From Colias croceus (lineage: Eukaryota > Arthropoda > Insecta > Lepidoptera > Pieridae): a stretch of 64,000 bases of DNA. The notes below the pieces were generated by a model that worked only from the letters and a program-made list of their open reading frames with translations, was not told where the DNA came from and did no database searches. The stretch is from contig NC_059539.1 of NCBI RefSeq assembly GCF_905220415.1, positions 7,378,001-7,442,000 on the forward strand, in the 5' to 3' direction. The position numbers were made by a program, and so were the translations under genes. Shown piece after piece: positions 48,801 to 58,559 of this stretch; position 1 is the first letter of the stretch, and each line of letters starts with the position of its first letter.

Positions 48801-49348
48801 ATACTAGGCTGAGTATGGCAACTGCTCACTGGTGCAACATTTATATGTTCTTGTTGCTCTTGATACTGTATCCGCTGATCTTCCAGTTTTAATTTTTCTA
48901 ATATGTCACCAAAATGTGACTTTTGGTCAAAAGTAAAGGCTGGGTGATGAAGTGCCATTGTATATAGTAGCAAAATTTCTTCGAGTAGATCACCATATAA
49001 ACCTTTCAGAAGGCCACTTTGCTCTAAATTTACCATAGCATTATACAATGTGGTAGCACAAGCGAAGTTACAAGATCTCAGTAAAGAGACATATAGAGCC
49101 ATTTTTCGCCGCGTCCTAGAGTCTGTGTCTGCTCCCCCAATATCTGCGGCAAGATCTGTCGGGTTATTGGCTCTGAGTTCTGCACCACGCAACTCCTGAA
49201 AGTCTCGTTTTCCGAGTTCTTCCAAGTATGTCCCAATGAAACGTAGTTCGAATGGCAAGCACATATTTAGTAATGTACACATTGCATCTATACGTTTATA
49301 GCTTTCCAATTCTTTAAACCATGATACCACGTCCTCTTTGCAAACCAT
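42307..49348 (-). CDS. ZCCHC14: ZCCHC14/ZCCHC2-like zinc-knuckle protein, four coding exons
   Basis: Coding order on the minus strand: 49348-48713, 46809-46615, 45664-45485, 42834-42307 (TAG); all junctions are phase 0 GT-AG; about 512 residues. The N-terminal ~130 residues (WFKELESYKRIDAMCTLLNM, LPFELRFIGTYLEELGKRDF, LRGAELRANNPTDLA, ALHHPAFTFDQK) match the conserved start of vertebrate ZCCHC14/ZCCHC2. The middle is Pro/Gly-rich and disordered, with a Ser/Arg-rich patch. The C-terminus has one zinc knuckle, CWNCGAAGHAGHEC (residues about 470-483). The family is linked to RNA binding and poly(A) regulation with TENT4 enzymes in vertebrates; that role here is inferred. I see no SAM or PX exon. 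The start is set at the Met that aligns with vertebrate starts; the frame is open upstream to 49516. Confidence 0.82.
43265..44902 (-). pseudogene. Tc1-like transposase pseudogene, interrupted
   Basis: Minus-strand pieces: an HTH/N-terminal part (44902-44546: MHYAWRRYQETGSHMCRPGN ... REARLRFAREHENW), a middle part (VWGGISSDARTELFIVD) and a C-terminal part after the insertion (NPIEHIWDMLKRNIKFDSNP ...). Frameshifts and stops split it. The second catalytic Asp motif, normally DNARPH, reads YNARPR. A 737-bp element interrupts the region between the SPDL and NPIEH motifs. Not functional. Confidence 0.88.
43452..44188. mobile_element. Nested 737-bp non-autonomous element with TA duplication
   Basis: Begins TACCTGGCGCGGCCTAAGAT and ends with the inverse of TACCCGGCGCGGCCTAAGAT; inverted match about 33 bp. 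TA lies on both sides (43450-43451 and 44189-44190). Removing element plus one TA restores continuous Tc1 transposase text across the site. No open frame of its own. Confidence 0.92.
45420..45466 (-). repeat. Truncated Lep1 Helitron 5' end
   Basis: Minus strand reads TCTACTAATATTATAAATGC GAAAGC..., the typical Lep1 start; the rest blends into 45320-45420 (GGTTCAGTAGTATAAGCGTG). It stops at the Tc1 end. Confidence 0.6.
45485..45664 (-). CDS. ZCCHC14: ZCCHC14-like coding exon 3
   Basis: 180 nt, 60 codons, phase 0: VLNFGAPGAPPSPLVSSPGD, a Ser/Arg/Pro-rich stretch (RSRRRLSRDRSPP), then AHLAANFDTLAVGE. Acceptor GGTTCCAG, donor GAG|GTGAGA. GC-rich; probably disordered with RS-type phosphosites (inference). 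Confidence 0.85.
45665..46614 (-). other. ZCCHC14-like intron 2
   Basis: 950 bp, AT-rich. Includes a degraded Helitron-like piece near 46340-46470 (GAACTACTGAACC ... CCGTGGGTGAAACCC). Nothing else recognised. Confidence 0.7.
46615..46809 (-). CDS. ZCCHC14: ZCCHC14-like coding exon 2
   Basis: 195 nt, 65 codons, phase 0: APSTDAVQEINSPTVITSGG, a Pro-rich stretch (PHPPPGLPIPQYNIG), and PANIIVSPLNQPIE. Acceptor ACATTTCAG, donor GAG|GTAATT. Low-complexity linker; assigned by phase and position. Confidence 0.78.
47460..47621. repeat. Pair of 44-bp GC-rich direct repeats
   Basis: GTGCCGCGGCAGCGGCCGGC ... TGCCAGAAGCGRATCGYTTTT at 47460-47503 and again from 47578, 118 bp apart, with a few differences. 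A GGTTAGGTTAGGTTAG run and AGCGAGC-type text lie between them. Confidence 0.85.
47831..47842 (-). promoter_or_regulatory. YY1/Pho-like motif
   Basis: Minus strand reads AAGATGGCGGCC, a full match to the YY1/Pleiohomeotic core (AAnATGGCGGC). It lies inside the palindromic transposon; its use is untested. Confidence 0.4.
48713..49348 (-). CDS. ZCCHC14: ZCCHC14-like first coding exon, conserved N-terminal domain
   Basis: 636 nt, 212 codons from Met at 49348 (MVCKEDVVSWFKELESYKRI ...) to MFVKTSGVQ at donor CAG|GTCAGT. The conserved N-terminal block is helical in character and aligns with ZCCHC14 (LLNMCLPFELRFIGTYLEEL, RGAELRANNPTDLA). The last third is Met/Pro-rich. The frame is open back to a Met at 49516, so 56 extra residues are possible; the alignment favours the later start. 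Confidence 0.85.
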
Positions 49349-50688
49349 TTCCAGAACACATTGAAATTTTATGAGAAGAATCAACCGGTCCCTTGTGGCC
49401 GTGGCGCCTCCGTTTTTTATAATTTTTGGCACACAATATTTTTGTGGTGAGGTGGTATAAATCGAAATTTTTTCGATTGTAACATTAGTAATTAAAATCT
49501 TTAAACCTTTTATCACTATTTCCTCAGTACAGTATATTGGTTAAGCAACTACGAGCATTGCTAGTAGTTTTGTCTTGTCTATTATTTATGGTAAAGATGG
49601 CAATTATCAATCGCAGTGATATATTATAATAAGGTGATAAATAATGTAACGTGAAATAGGAACGTAAAATATCGTTGTTAGTTTTATTTTTTTTTATTGA
49701 TCTAGATAATATTAAAATAAAAGTTTATTGATTTAATAAATAAGATACTCAATAAAAAATTATCATAAGTCATAAAATGTACGTAACTAAGTTTTGTATT
49801 GTAAACTGTTTATTGAACTTTTATTTGCAGCTATCTGCTATAGGCCCAATAAGAAAAAATAATGTTTTTTTTTAATAATAATTTAAACCCTTTCACATAA
49901 TATTAAACATTTTGAAGAGAGGAAAAGTTATCTTTTTGGAAATTAATTTGAGATTGTCGAGGAAACCGGAAAATAGCAATTAAAAATAACAGTGATTTTC
50001 AGTTTCAAATCACCTTTTTGTTAGGTATCTCTTTAATTTATGGAAAGGGGATAGAACCATGGATAGACTGTAGAAATGAAACGAAAAGCTGTTATTAAAA
50101 GCTGTTATATACAATTTAATGATCTAAGTATACATTGCATTTAATTTATTTGTAAATACTTTATTATCATAAATAAATAGGTAAATAAAAACATTAAAAC
50201 TCAAATCACAGACAAAATAATTTAAAATCCACGATATTACATTATCTGGGGGTTCTGAAATTTTGATTATGAACATACGAACATTGTTCAATAAAATATT
50301 TTCTATAATAATATGAATTGAAGTTATAAAATAAAATCCATCAATAACATCTTCAAATATAAATAATCACATATATAATGTATTCGAATTTTCAGCAAGT
50401 CTGTAAACATCGAGGTAGTTAGAGAACCAAAATCTAATATATAAAAATCAATGCCACTTTTCGTTGTAATTCCATAACTCGAGAACGGCTGAACCGATTT
50501 CGATAATTCTTTTTTTATTATATTCCTTGAAGTACGAGGATGGTTCTTATGTAGAGAAAACGTTAATATGTACCACGGGCGAAGCCGGGGCGGACCGCTA
50601 GTAAATAATAATAAATGATCACAAGTAAACCTTGTATCCGATTTCTGAATTGCAATTGTTTCGTATCTACTGTGGTCTGTGTGCGTAC
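49349..50688. other. Divergent intergenic region (ZCCHC14-like / PSMD3), part 1
   Basis: Presumed 5'UTR and promoter of the minus-strand gene at its left end, then AT-rich DNA with a Helitron at 50432-50601. No clear TATA or Inr picked out. Confidence 0.6.
50432..50601 (+). mobile_element. Short Helitron-like element, copy 2
   Basis: Begins TCTAATATATAAAAATCAAT after A and ends GGCGGACCGCTAG before T. Nearly identical to 27416-27586 over the last ~130 bp. Non-coding. Confidence 0.78.
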
Positions 50689-50696
50689 CTCGGTCC

Positions 50697-52212
50697 CAAG
50701 AAGCTTATATCTAATACACTGGAGATTGCACTATGACCATTAACTTGAAACAAGAAACTATGACATTCAATGACGTCAGTCATGTTTTTTGTCTCTTTCT
50801 GTCGAGTGACCACGCTGGTTTGTAAATTCAGGATTTTTCAAAATAGAAAAAACTAAAAATCATGGTCTATAAATAATAACGACATATTATATTTTTAACA
50901 GTATTTATATTATAATATTATGGTCATACTTTATAGGTAGGTACATACAATTTTAATTGGTATAGAATGATAGTTATAAATAATTTTTGGCTACAAAGCT
51001 TGGATATGAACCGATATATAGCATTAACATCCTTTGTGAATAGAGGAAAGTTGTGTTTTGCATCAGATGCTGTTTACCAAATTGTTAGCTACTCAGATCT
51101 TCTTTTTAAACGCGTTGCTTCAACGGGTCAATTTCAAGCCAGAATCATCAAAGAAAAACTGTTTATAGCAGCCTTGCACAAATTTCAGCTAACTTTACAA
51201 AGTTTATTTTTAAAAAGGTATTTTTTTCTGGGTCGTAATCCTCAGTAACCTTGATGGGCACATATATTTCTTTTTATTTTACTTTTTGGAAAGCTGAAAT
51301 ACGTAAAACAAAAAAATATGAGGTAAGTTAAAAAAGTATAAATTTCAATGTAAAAACGAACAATCTTATTACTACATGTGAGTGCAATACCGATGTCATG
51401 TGTTGTTTCATTACTAGTAACAATCTTTAAAATGGTGTTCTAAATTTTCATCATAATATTGTTATTACAATATAATATTCTCTTCGCTATCCATAAAAAC
51501 TCGTCATCATGGTTACTTTACTTGTTAAATCTGTTTATTGAAAACTTGTTGAAAAATGATAAAGTATTAGGGAAATAACAAATTTAACATGACTGCTTAC
51601 TAAAATGATGCTAAATTAGACAATTTTTGCCATTGAAATGATTCTAAACAGGTAAATGCAGGAGTATTGAGGAATATTGTAAATAACGTAAATATACACT
51701 TGCCTGTGAAATTCTATGCCAGAATTTGGTGTCCAAACACTTCTGCAATTTTGCACAATACAATGCATTCTTTATATTCGGAAAATATTCATTAAATAAG
51801 CAACAATATTAACTTAAATATTCGAAGCGACGCAATTTTTTTGACACACATGCCATATTGACAAAGTGAGAGTTGCTACAATTATTATGGTGACTACCCA
51901 TAATCAGGGAGTATCGCTTTTTAATAATTGGTTCAGATACTTAGTTTATTTAGCATAAAATATAATAATTGTCTCATCCAACAATGCTTCTGAATGACGT
52001 TGTTGGCAATTTATCAACAAACTCATGTACAAAAACTAACCTTTTGCACAGAATATTACAGCATACATAGTAGCCTTGGGAAAACTTCGTATTAACAGTG
52101 GCAATACCAAGTTAGGTGTGAAAGTGATAAAAAACATGAACTGGGCAATATTTTCTTGTTACACGTCAATGTTCATACCGAAATCTCCAGTGTATTAGAT
52201 ATAAGCTTCTTG
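50697..52212 (+). mobile_element. P-superfamily-like transposon remnant with 8-bp target duplication
   Basis: Inverted ends CAAGAAGCTTATATCTAATA CACTGGAGATT, perfect for about 31 bp and similar for roughly 110 bp (AACAAGAAA, CATGTTTTTT). Flanked by CTCGGTCC on both sides (50689-50696, 52213-52220). Contains a C-terminal transposase-like fragment (50967-51248). Eight-bp GC-rich duplications and the encoded fragment point to the P superfamily; hAT also makes 8-bp duplications, but the end bases fit it less well. Confidence 0.82.
50967..51248 (+). pseudogene. Fragment resembling the C-terminus of P-element-type transposase
   Basis: 93 codons containing SLDMNRYIALTSFVNRGKLC and FASDAVYQIVSYSDLLFKRV. 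The pattern "SfvnRG-L-f-SD-v--iv-y---lFk-v" is what I remember from the C-terminal part of P-like/THAP9-type transposases. No catalytic domain is present, so it cannot be an active enzyme. Family call is moderate. Confidence 0.55.
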
Positions 52213-52360
52213 CTCGGTCCTCGTATATATTTTAATACTCTATGGCGTACCTACTGACTCGGCATATTTTTGACGTTTGCTGAATGAAGAAAGAATTCTG
52301 TATTTTTAAGGCGAATTTGTTTACCGTCGTGTTTTAATTAAAATTATAAATTCATTTTAA

Positions 52361-52381
52361 ATGAATAATGGCTCCTGTTGA
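52361..52381 (+). promoter_or_regulatory. Upstream ORF overlapping the PSMD3 start
   Basis: An ATG seven bases before the main ATG, in another frame, opens six codons and stops at TGA within the PSMD3 coding start. The main ATG has G at +4. If the leader includes it, scanning ribosomes meet it first. Confidence 0.55.
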
Positions 52382-53855
52382 GCAGGATGTTGAAATGAAA
52401 AACGTGGATAGTCCAGCGGCGGCAAGTGACGGTGATACTAACGAAGTAAAGAAAGATGCTGATGTTCTTACTGTTCAAGATTTAAGGGAACATGTCAGGC
52501 AAATCGATAAAGCAGTGTCATCCAAAGAGCCCAGGTTTGCTTTACGAGTATTAAGATCTCTTCCAGGTACGAGAAGGAAACTAAACGGAAACGTATTACG
52601 AGCAATTATCAATCAGCTTTATCCAGCGGGCGCTGAAAAAGATACATTGATTTCCTTTGTTGAAAACCCACTACCTGGTGCTGTTGAGATCGAAGCACCT
52701 CGGGCTAGAAGTGCATCTAAGCCTCCTGCACCTGAAGTTGATGTGTACATTCATCTTCTGGTGTTAGTACGTATGCTTGATACAAATAGGTTGGAAGAAG
52801 CCACAGATTGTTCTCAACAACTAATTACGAAGGTAACAGCTCAAAATAGACGAACACTCGATCTCATTGCAGCTAAATGCTATTTTTACCATTCCCGGGT
52901 GTTTGAGTTAAATAACAAACTAGACCTTATAAGGGGTCTCCTTCATGCTCGCTTACGGACCTCTACCTTACGTAATGACTATGAAGGTCAAGCTGTTCTT
53001 ATAAATTGTCTATTAAGAAATTATCTCCATTATGCTTTGTATGATCAAGCAGATAAGTTGGTGAGCAAATCTGTTTTCCCTGAAAATGCAAGCAACAATG
53101 AGTGGGCTCGTTTTCTTTACTATCTTGGCAGAATAAAGGCTGCTCGTCTTGAGTACAGTGATGCTCATAAACATCTTGTCCAGGCTTTGAGGAAAGCTCC
53201 TCAAACTGCTGCTGTTGGTTTTCGTCAAACAGTGCAAAAACTCGCTATTGTCGTTGAGTTGCTTTTAGGAGATATCCCTGAAAGGGCTATCTTTAGACAG
53301 GCACAACTAAGAAAAGCTTTGGCACCTTACTTCCAACTAACTCAAGCTGTAAGACTGGGAAATTTACAACGATTCGGCGAAGTATTGGAGAACTATGGGC
53401 CTCAGTTCCGTACAGATCATACATTCACTTTGATTTTGAGACTGCGACAGAATGTCATTAAGACTGCAATTCGTTCCATTGGTTTGTCTTACTCCCGCAT
53501 TTCACCTAAAGATATTGCCCGTAAACTAGGTCTGGACTCCGCTGAAGATGCTGAGTTTATAGTGGCAAAAGCTATTCGAGATGGTGTTATTGAGGCAACC
53601 ATTGACCCTGAAAAGGGTTATATGAGTAATAAGGAAAGTTCTGACTTATACTGCACTAGGGAGCCACAATTGGCATTCCACCAGCGTATATCTTTCTGTT
53701 TGGAGTTACATAACCAGAGTGTCAAGGCAATGAGATATCCTCCCAAATCTTATGGAAAGGAGTTGGAAAGTGCCGAAGAAAGAAGGGAGAGAGAGCAGCA
53801 AGATCTTGAGCTGGCCAAGGAAATGGCTGAAGAAGATGATGATGGTTTCCCTTGA
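52368..53855 (+). CDS. PSMD3: 26S proteasome non-ATPase regulatory subunit 3 (Rpn3)
   Basis: Lid subunit of the 19S regulatory particle; a PCI-type scaffold that helps hold the lid for ubiquitin-dependent proteolysis. 495 residues, the normal family length, intact and intronless in this window. Features: acidic N-terminus ([20 protein letters not shown]); helical repeats with [19 protein letters not shown]; the region [20 protein letters not shown]; the PCI domain from about residue 260 to 420 ([51 protein letters not shown]); C-terminal charged tail ([20 protein letters not shown]). Known in Drosophila as Rpn3/Dox-A2. A transposon end lies 155 bp upstream, so the promoter must be short or altered. 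Confidence 0.97.
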   Translation: MAPVEQDVEMKNVDSPAAASDGDTNEVKKDADVLTVQDLREHVRQIDKAVSSKEPRFALRVLRSLPGTRRKLNGNVLRAIINQLYPAGAEKDTLISFVENPLPGAVEIEAPRARSASKPPAPEVDVYIHLLVLVRMLDTNRLEEATDCSQQLITKVTAQNRRTLDLIAAKCYFYHSRVFELNNKLDLIRGLLHARLRTSTLRNDYEGQAVLINCLLRNYLHYALYDQADKLVSKSVFPENASNNEWARFLYYLGRIKAARLEYSDAHKHLVQALRKAPQTAAVGFRQTVQKLAIVVELLLGDIPERAIFRQAQLRKALAPYFQLTQAVRLGNLQRFGEVLENYGPQFRTDHTFTLILRLRQNVIKTAIRSIGLSYSRISPKDIARKLGLDSAEDAEFIVAKAIRDGVIEATIDPEKGYMSNKESSDLYCTREPQLAFHQRISFCLELHNQSVKAMRYPPKSYGKELESAEERREREQQDLELAKEMAEEDDDGFP

Positions 53856-54448
53856 ATACTTCAAATATAATTCTTTTATGTATTTTATGTAGTTCGCATT
53901 CATAATAAATTGTAATAACACTACATAATGTAATTATTGTTTTTTCTATCCTCTTAATTAAAATATTTTTGTATAGTGAATACAATTATTATTAAAAGTT
54001 AAATTCCTCACTTAATTTGTGATTTTATAATTAGTATACAATATAAATTCTTACAATTTTTTCACTGATTACAAAAGCTTGTAATGCCATCTGCCTCTTT
54101 ATTTTCCCTAATAAAATTCTCATATTAAATTTCAATATTTATTGTCTTAAAATTCTCTAAAAACCCACCCTTGTTTTGTTCCTTTTCCTTCTTGAATTTT
54201 ATATTCTATTTTATTATTAAAAATTAATTATTAGTTTGTTCTTATTAAGTATTTATATTTTTTAAATGTTTATTAAATATTAACTTTGTACAGAACAGTA
54301 AAAACAAAGTTAAACAGTTTGTTTAAAACGCTAACTTAGTTTCTCTGTCTACAGTTTTACACCATACCAGCACTATTACGGTGCTTTTCCACTAGAGATC
54401 AATACCGCTCAATAAGTACATACATCCTTTTTTCGGCAGGTAAATAAA
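53856..54448. other. Intergenic, PSMD3 3' end to DNAAF6 promoter
   Basis: AT-rich; PSMD3 3'UTR at the left. Nothing recognised until the X-box at 54449. Confidence 0.7.
53904..53909 (+). promoter_or_regulatory. PSMD3 polyadenylation signal
   Basis: AATAAA 49 bp after the stop codon, followed by T-rich sequence. Confidence 0.65.
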
Positions 54449-54461
54449 ACTGCCTAGCAAC
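54449..54461 (+). promoter_or_regulatory. RFX X-box upstream of DNAAF6
   Basis: ACTGCCTAGCAAC fits the X-box consensus RYYNYYN(1-3)RRNRAC at every position. It lies 105 bp before the DNAAF6 ATG and about 30 bp before an initiator-like TCAGT (54488-54492). RFX factors drive ciliary genes, which suits this gene. Confidence 0.72.
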
Positions 54462-54565
54462 AACAAAACTGTTTGATCAATTTATTGTCAGTGTGTTTGT
54501 TTTGTTGGCAAATATTAATTTTAAACTAATTACAGTTGATTAATTAACTTAGTTAAAGCATCAAA

Positions 54566-54662
54566 ATGGTTGAATTTACATCATCTCAATTGGAAAAGCT
54601 TGCAGAGCTTTTAAGGCCTCCAGAACCAGACGTATTGCAAGGAGAAGATCTGCCTGCCACAG
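54566..54662 (+). CDS. DNAAF6: DNAAF6 exon 1
   Basis: 97 nt from ATG: MVEFTSSQLEKLAELLRPPE PDVLQGEDLPAT plus one base. Donor G|GTAATA. Start context TCAAAATGG. Confidence 0.88.
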
Positions 54663-57600
54663 GTAATAATTATTTCTATTTTTTTTAATATCCTGAAAAG
54701 ACTCGTTTAGACTTAGAGCTTTATAAACTAAAGGATTCGAAAATATACTCAACCCTAAAACCTAAATTGATAGATGCAGTTACGTAACTATATCGATACA
54801 TATAATAAGTACCTAACTGTATTTATCGTGAATTTATTATATCGAGGTTTCTTAACATTTTCCTTAGCCTATGAAATAACATCATCAAGAGACAAAGTTA
54901 AGCAAATTGATGCAAAGCAAACTCCAAAAACAATTGAAGAGTATGAAGCGCAAGAAGCCGAGGAAGCTGAACAATTAGGCTGCGTTGGCGCTGGTATTGC
55001 AGACAGAAAAGTACCAGCGTATACAATGAACTATCAGCAGTCTGTGACAGCGGAGGATGTTTTCCTTCAGGTACCTAACTACCTACCTAAAAATATTTCA
55101 TCCTTCACATATCCTACAGATTAAAAAAAATTAGCGGTAGGTTAACGCGACGGATTCGTACCATCAGTCCTATACCCTATAGTTCCTGATATTGGCGAAT
55201 TCAAACAAACAAAACGCACCGGTAAGTAGATGCCTTGTAAAATTACCTATATATCTCACCTTTTTCAACCATCAATAGCAATCCTCTAATTCAGGGTTCC
55301 CGTAAGGGTGGAATAGGACATGGCTTTAAGTTTTGTTTTGATTAAAAATAGCTATGATCTTTTCGAAGATAGGTACCTTTTACCTATAATATAATGGTAA
55401 ATCAAACTTCTTCCAAATCTAAACGGCCCAACGGCCATTTTGCAATGATCGTAGTTCGTACGTATGCACAAATTACTGTGCAAATTACATAAAATTATGT
55501 ACCTACGTTGTATCGTTCATTATATTATTAGGAATTAGGAATTAGGGTTGTATCTAAGAGGGTTGTATGCTTCATATACAGGGTGTAATCGTTAAGTGTG
55601 CACAGGCGATTATTCCGTAACTATTGCAGATATCAAAAAACTTTAAACTGATATCGAAAGTATTTAACCTAATGAGTAAAATGGCCATAATAAATTTTTA
55701 AAAATAAAACGAGAAATATCTAATAAATAAACTTGAAACCCTCCCATACATTTAGTATGGATACGAATATCCCATGTACATGGGTTGATCCAAAAGTAAT
55801 GATTATCAATATTAAAAAAGGTCATTACAGTTATAATAATTATGTAGTTCTCTAGATAGTCTTCTAACTAGAAAATATACTTCAATATTTTTTTTCCTAA
55901 ACTTAAAAAAAAAAACTTTGACTTCATCCACAAAAACCCCTCCACGTGGCCATCACTTCGCTGTCGTCTTAAAATAATTTATTGCTAAGAAAGTGTTTCT
56001 TGTGCCGAGGAAAGAGATAAAAGTAAATAGGAGCTAGATCTAAAAAATAGGGTAGGTGTTCAAGCATTTGGAATGCCGATTTTTTAATGGCAGCCATCGC
56101 AACTGACGCTTTGTGATCTGGTGCGTTGTCTTGGTGAAACAGCGTTCAGGTCCGCAGTTTGCCATGTCTCTTTTCCTTACTAACCTACCGCAATCTTTTA
56201 ATTTGGTCTGTTTAGTAAGAGCCCAATAAAGTGGCTACCTTTTTAAAATATTCCACCGTAATTATTCCTTCAGCGTCCCAAAAAACTACCGCTTTAATCT
56301 AACCTACTGATTTTCACTTTGAATTTCTTCATCGTCACTTTGGAAGCTCGCATCCAGGACATTGATTGTTTTTTGGTTTCAGCATTAACATGGTGAACTT
56401 GGGTAACGTCCGTGATCATAAAACGTGACAAAAAATTATCCTGATATCATTAAAAATTTAGAAATTTACCCTTTACATGTCGAATCATTGTTTCTTCTTT
56501 TCGTCGGGTAACATTCTGGCACGCACGGTTCACATTCAAATTAATGTAAATAATTGGAAACGTGGCCTGTTGATATGATTTTTTTGTGATTACTTAGTGA
56601 ATACATGAGCAAGCAAAAAACATTTATTTTATATTTTTATGTGCACAGGAAATACCCAATTATCATTACTTTTGGATCAACCTAGTGCATTTAATATGAA
56701 AGATTTTAGCTTTTTCTTTCTTTTTTTGGTTTTCTGCTTTAATTACTTCGCAAATTTGAAGGTAAGTTCATTTAGAAAGGTAAATAGAGCTCCTCATCGT
56801 ATTGCACAACGAGGACATCACTTCGAAAATCTGCTATGAATACAAAATGTATGGGAAATAAAATGTATGGTAGCGTTTAATGTAACATTTTTGAATATTT
56901 CTCGTTTTATTTTTAAAAATTTATTATGGCCATTTTAGTTACTCATTAGGTTAAGTACTTTCGATATCAGTTTAAAGTTTTTTGGTATCTGCAATAGTTA
57001 CGGAATAATCGCTTGTGCACACTTAACGATTACACCCTGTATACCTATGATATTATATTTTAAAAGAACTTATTTATATCTTGATTGGTTACGGGATTGC
57101 GCAATTGATACAAAGAAAAGAAAATTTTCATATTATGCAATTACCGTTCAGCGTTCTTATATAGGTTTCATTACAATTACAACTTACAATAACTTACATT
57201 AAACAGTTGTAATTTAAGTTACTATATAGAATATAAAAATCGATCATGAAGTAGCTACCTACTACTTACTAGGTAGGATACGAACCCGCGTCCTGCTGCT
57301 GTTTAAAAAAATCTATTTTTTTATTATTTTCAAATATTATCTACCTGTCATGTCGTGATAACGATCGAAACCGCAGGCGAAGAATTATAATTTTTTAAAG
57401 CTGTAAAATACCTACATTAGGAGGTACGTAAGAATATTCATTAATTTCTTTAATAATGATGATTATGAAACTAAACCAAAATTGAAAATAATATAAATAA
57501 GCATCTAAATTAACTCCAATATCTTCAAGGTCAACGGACAACGTAGAATAATTATTTCATATCTATTTCAGATTGGTCCTAAAACGACTTCATCAGCGAG

Positions 57601-57829
57601 TTGTGAAAACTTAATCGTAAGAATTAAGATGCCGGGCGATAAAAAGGAAAATATCGATCTCTCAGTGGATACAACCTCTGTTACTGTGAGTTCTTCGCAG
57701 TACCACCTAAGGCTGCCTCTACCCCACGGCATCAACCCAGATATCTCTAAAGCAAACTGGGATACTTCGGAAGAAACTTTAGTCTTAACTCTTAAACTCG
57801 ACAGGGAATTTGATTTTGTTAATTTTTAG
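54566..57829 (+). CDS. DNAAF6: Dynein axonemal assembly factor 6 (PIH1D3), three exons
   Basis: Cytoplasmic HSP90 co-chaperone that pre-assembles axonemal dynein arms in cells with motile cilia or flagella (in insects mainly sperm and chordotonal neurons). Exons 54566-54662, 54868-55070 and 57572-57829 (TAG); 185 residues, close to the family's ~200. N-terminal helix (SQLEKLAELLRPPEPD), middle acidic stretch with EEYEAQEAEEAEQL and PAYTMNYQQSVTAEDVFLQ, and a CS-like PIH1 C-terminal fold (LIVRIKMPGDKKENIDLSVD, SQYHLRLPLPHGIN, LTLKLDREFDFVNF). The ending matches human PIH1D3 (RELDIANF). Intron 2 is enlarged by nested transposons. Confidence 0.93.
54868..55070 (+). CDS. DNAAF6: DNAAF6 exon 2
   Basis: 203 nt, acceptor TTTTCCTTAG, two entry bases then YEITSSRDKVKQIDAKQTPK ... 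to SVTAEDVFLQ, donor CAG|GTACCT, phase 0. Confidence 0.92.
55779..56686 (-). mobile_element. Degraded mariner element nested in the MITE
   Basis: Inverted ends around GGTTGATCCAAAAGTAATGA (left 55783, right to about 56682). About 0.9 kb, shorter than a full 1.3-kb mariner, so it has internal loss. The minus strand holds transposase remnants. Confidence 0.82.
55915..56450 (-). pseudogene. Mariner transposase pseudogene
   Basis: Minus strand reads FHQDNAPDHKASVAMAAIKK and LDLAPIYFYLFPRHKKHFLS, the mariner HxDNAPAH and LAPSDFxLFPxLKKHL blocks. Earlier text (QVHHVNAETKKQSMSWMRAS) is broken by stops. The third catalytic Asp is replaced (LAPIY instead of LAPSD). Inactive. Confidence 0.8.
57572..57829 (+). 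CDS. DNAAF6: DNAAF6 terminal exon
   Basis: 258 nt including TAG; acceptor CTATTTCAG. Encodes IGPKTTSSASCENLIVRIKM ... REFDFVNF, the CS/PIH1-type beta-sandwich that binds HSP90 partners in the family. Confidence 0.93.
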   Translation: MGPKTTSSASCENLIVRIKMPGDKKENIDLSVDTTSVTVSSSQYHLRLPLPHGINPDISKANWDTSEETLVLTLKLDREFDFVNF

Positions 57830-57864
57830 GTAATTGGAACACTGGTACATAACCTAAATGGACG

Positions 57865-57870
57865 AATAAA
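57865..57870 (+). promoter_or_regulatory. DNAAF6 polyadenylation signal
   Basis: AATAAA 36 bp after the stop. Confidence 0.65.
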
Positions 57871-57875
57871 TGTAT

Positions 57876-58559
57876 TTGAAAGCAATTGTAGTTTAATTGG
57901 GATCGCTAATTGTGAGTTGTGTATCGGGTTAACTATTCTGTTGGTTATTGAGAATAATCACTGCTCAATCAAGCGTCAAGGCGCCAATTTATAAGAACAC
58001 CGTGTCAAAGCTCATTGTAATTAAATGATTTACAGCGTGAGAATATCAATTTGCGCATAGGTACTATTTTTGGCAAAGAATCTTTACTAAATTCTCGTGC
58101 AAATGCTACATATGTGTCGTCTAAGTGTTGTTTATCGATGCGTACATTAGTTTCGGTTGGACTAATCAACGTAATGAGAAAATAATAAGGTGGCACCCAT
58201 TTAATTGAATGTTAAATTTCCTGTAGCGCGCAAAGTTCATTTTTATTTTCAGGTAGTTAAAAGAACGTCATTTGTGTTTCTAATGGTTTTTATTTATAAT
58301 TAATTATATTGTTAAGCGCATTCTATGCGGTATAGGTATTTAAGAAAAAAATTACGTGAATTATAATTTAGCGGATAGTCAATGAGTGGTCACTCGTCGT
58401 TTGCCCATTTATTTCAATTCCTACTCTCGCGAGACATGGCCGGCACCGAGTCTAATTCTTAAATGATTAAATTTATACTACGCGTAATAATATTATATTG
58501 GTGTATTGTTTACACATATGTAACATTTTTTAATAAAAATGATTCTGTGAAAACAATTG
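57876..58559. other. Intergenic, DNAAF6 to CAP gene
   Basis: Mostly AT-rich. Contains the palindrome TCTCGCGAGA at 58425-58434, seven codons' worth of open frame after it (MAGTESNS), and GAGTGGTCACTC nearby. No gene supported. Confidence 0.55.

Larger units (their letters stand above)
55577..57041. mobile_element. MITE (TACAGGGT-type ends) split by a mariner
   Basis: Inverted ends of about 145 bp (55577-55722 and about 56895-57041) start TACAGGGTGTAATCGTTAAG and are flanked by TA on both sides. About 560 bp once the mariner is removed. No coding of its own. Its first eight bases match those of the MITE at 12238-12624. Confidence 0.9.
55071..57571 (+). other. DNAAF6 intron 2
   Basis: 2.5 kb, of which 55577-57041 is a MITE carrying a mariner. 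Near 57270-57300 the minus strand has GGGTTCGTATCC, a tRNA B-box-like word of a possible SINE remnant. Confidence 0.8.

Noticed and set aside
57270..57300. tRNA-like B-box text on the minus strand
   Set aside because: Only one box is visible with no A box or cloverleaf; at best a SINE scrap, so no tRNA gene is called.
58425..58460. TCTCGCGAGA palindrome followed by a tiny ATG frame
   Set aside because: The motif is a known promoter word in vertebrates, but I know of no such role in insects, and the frame is only eight codons.
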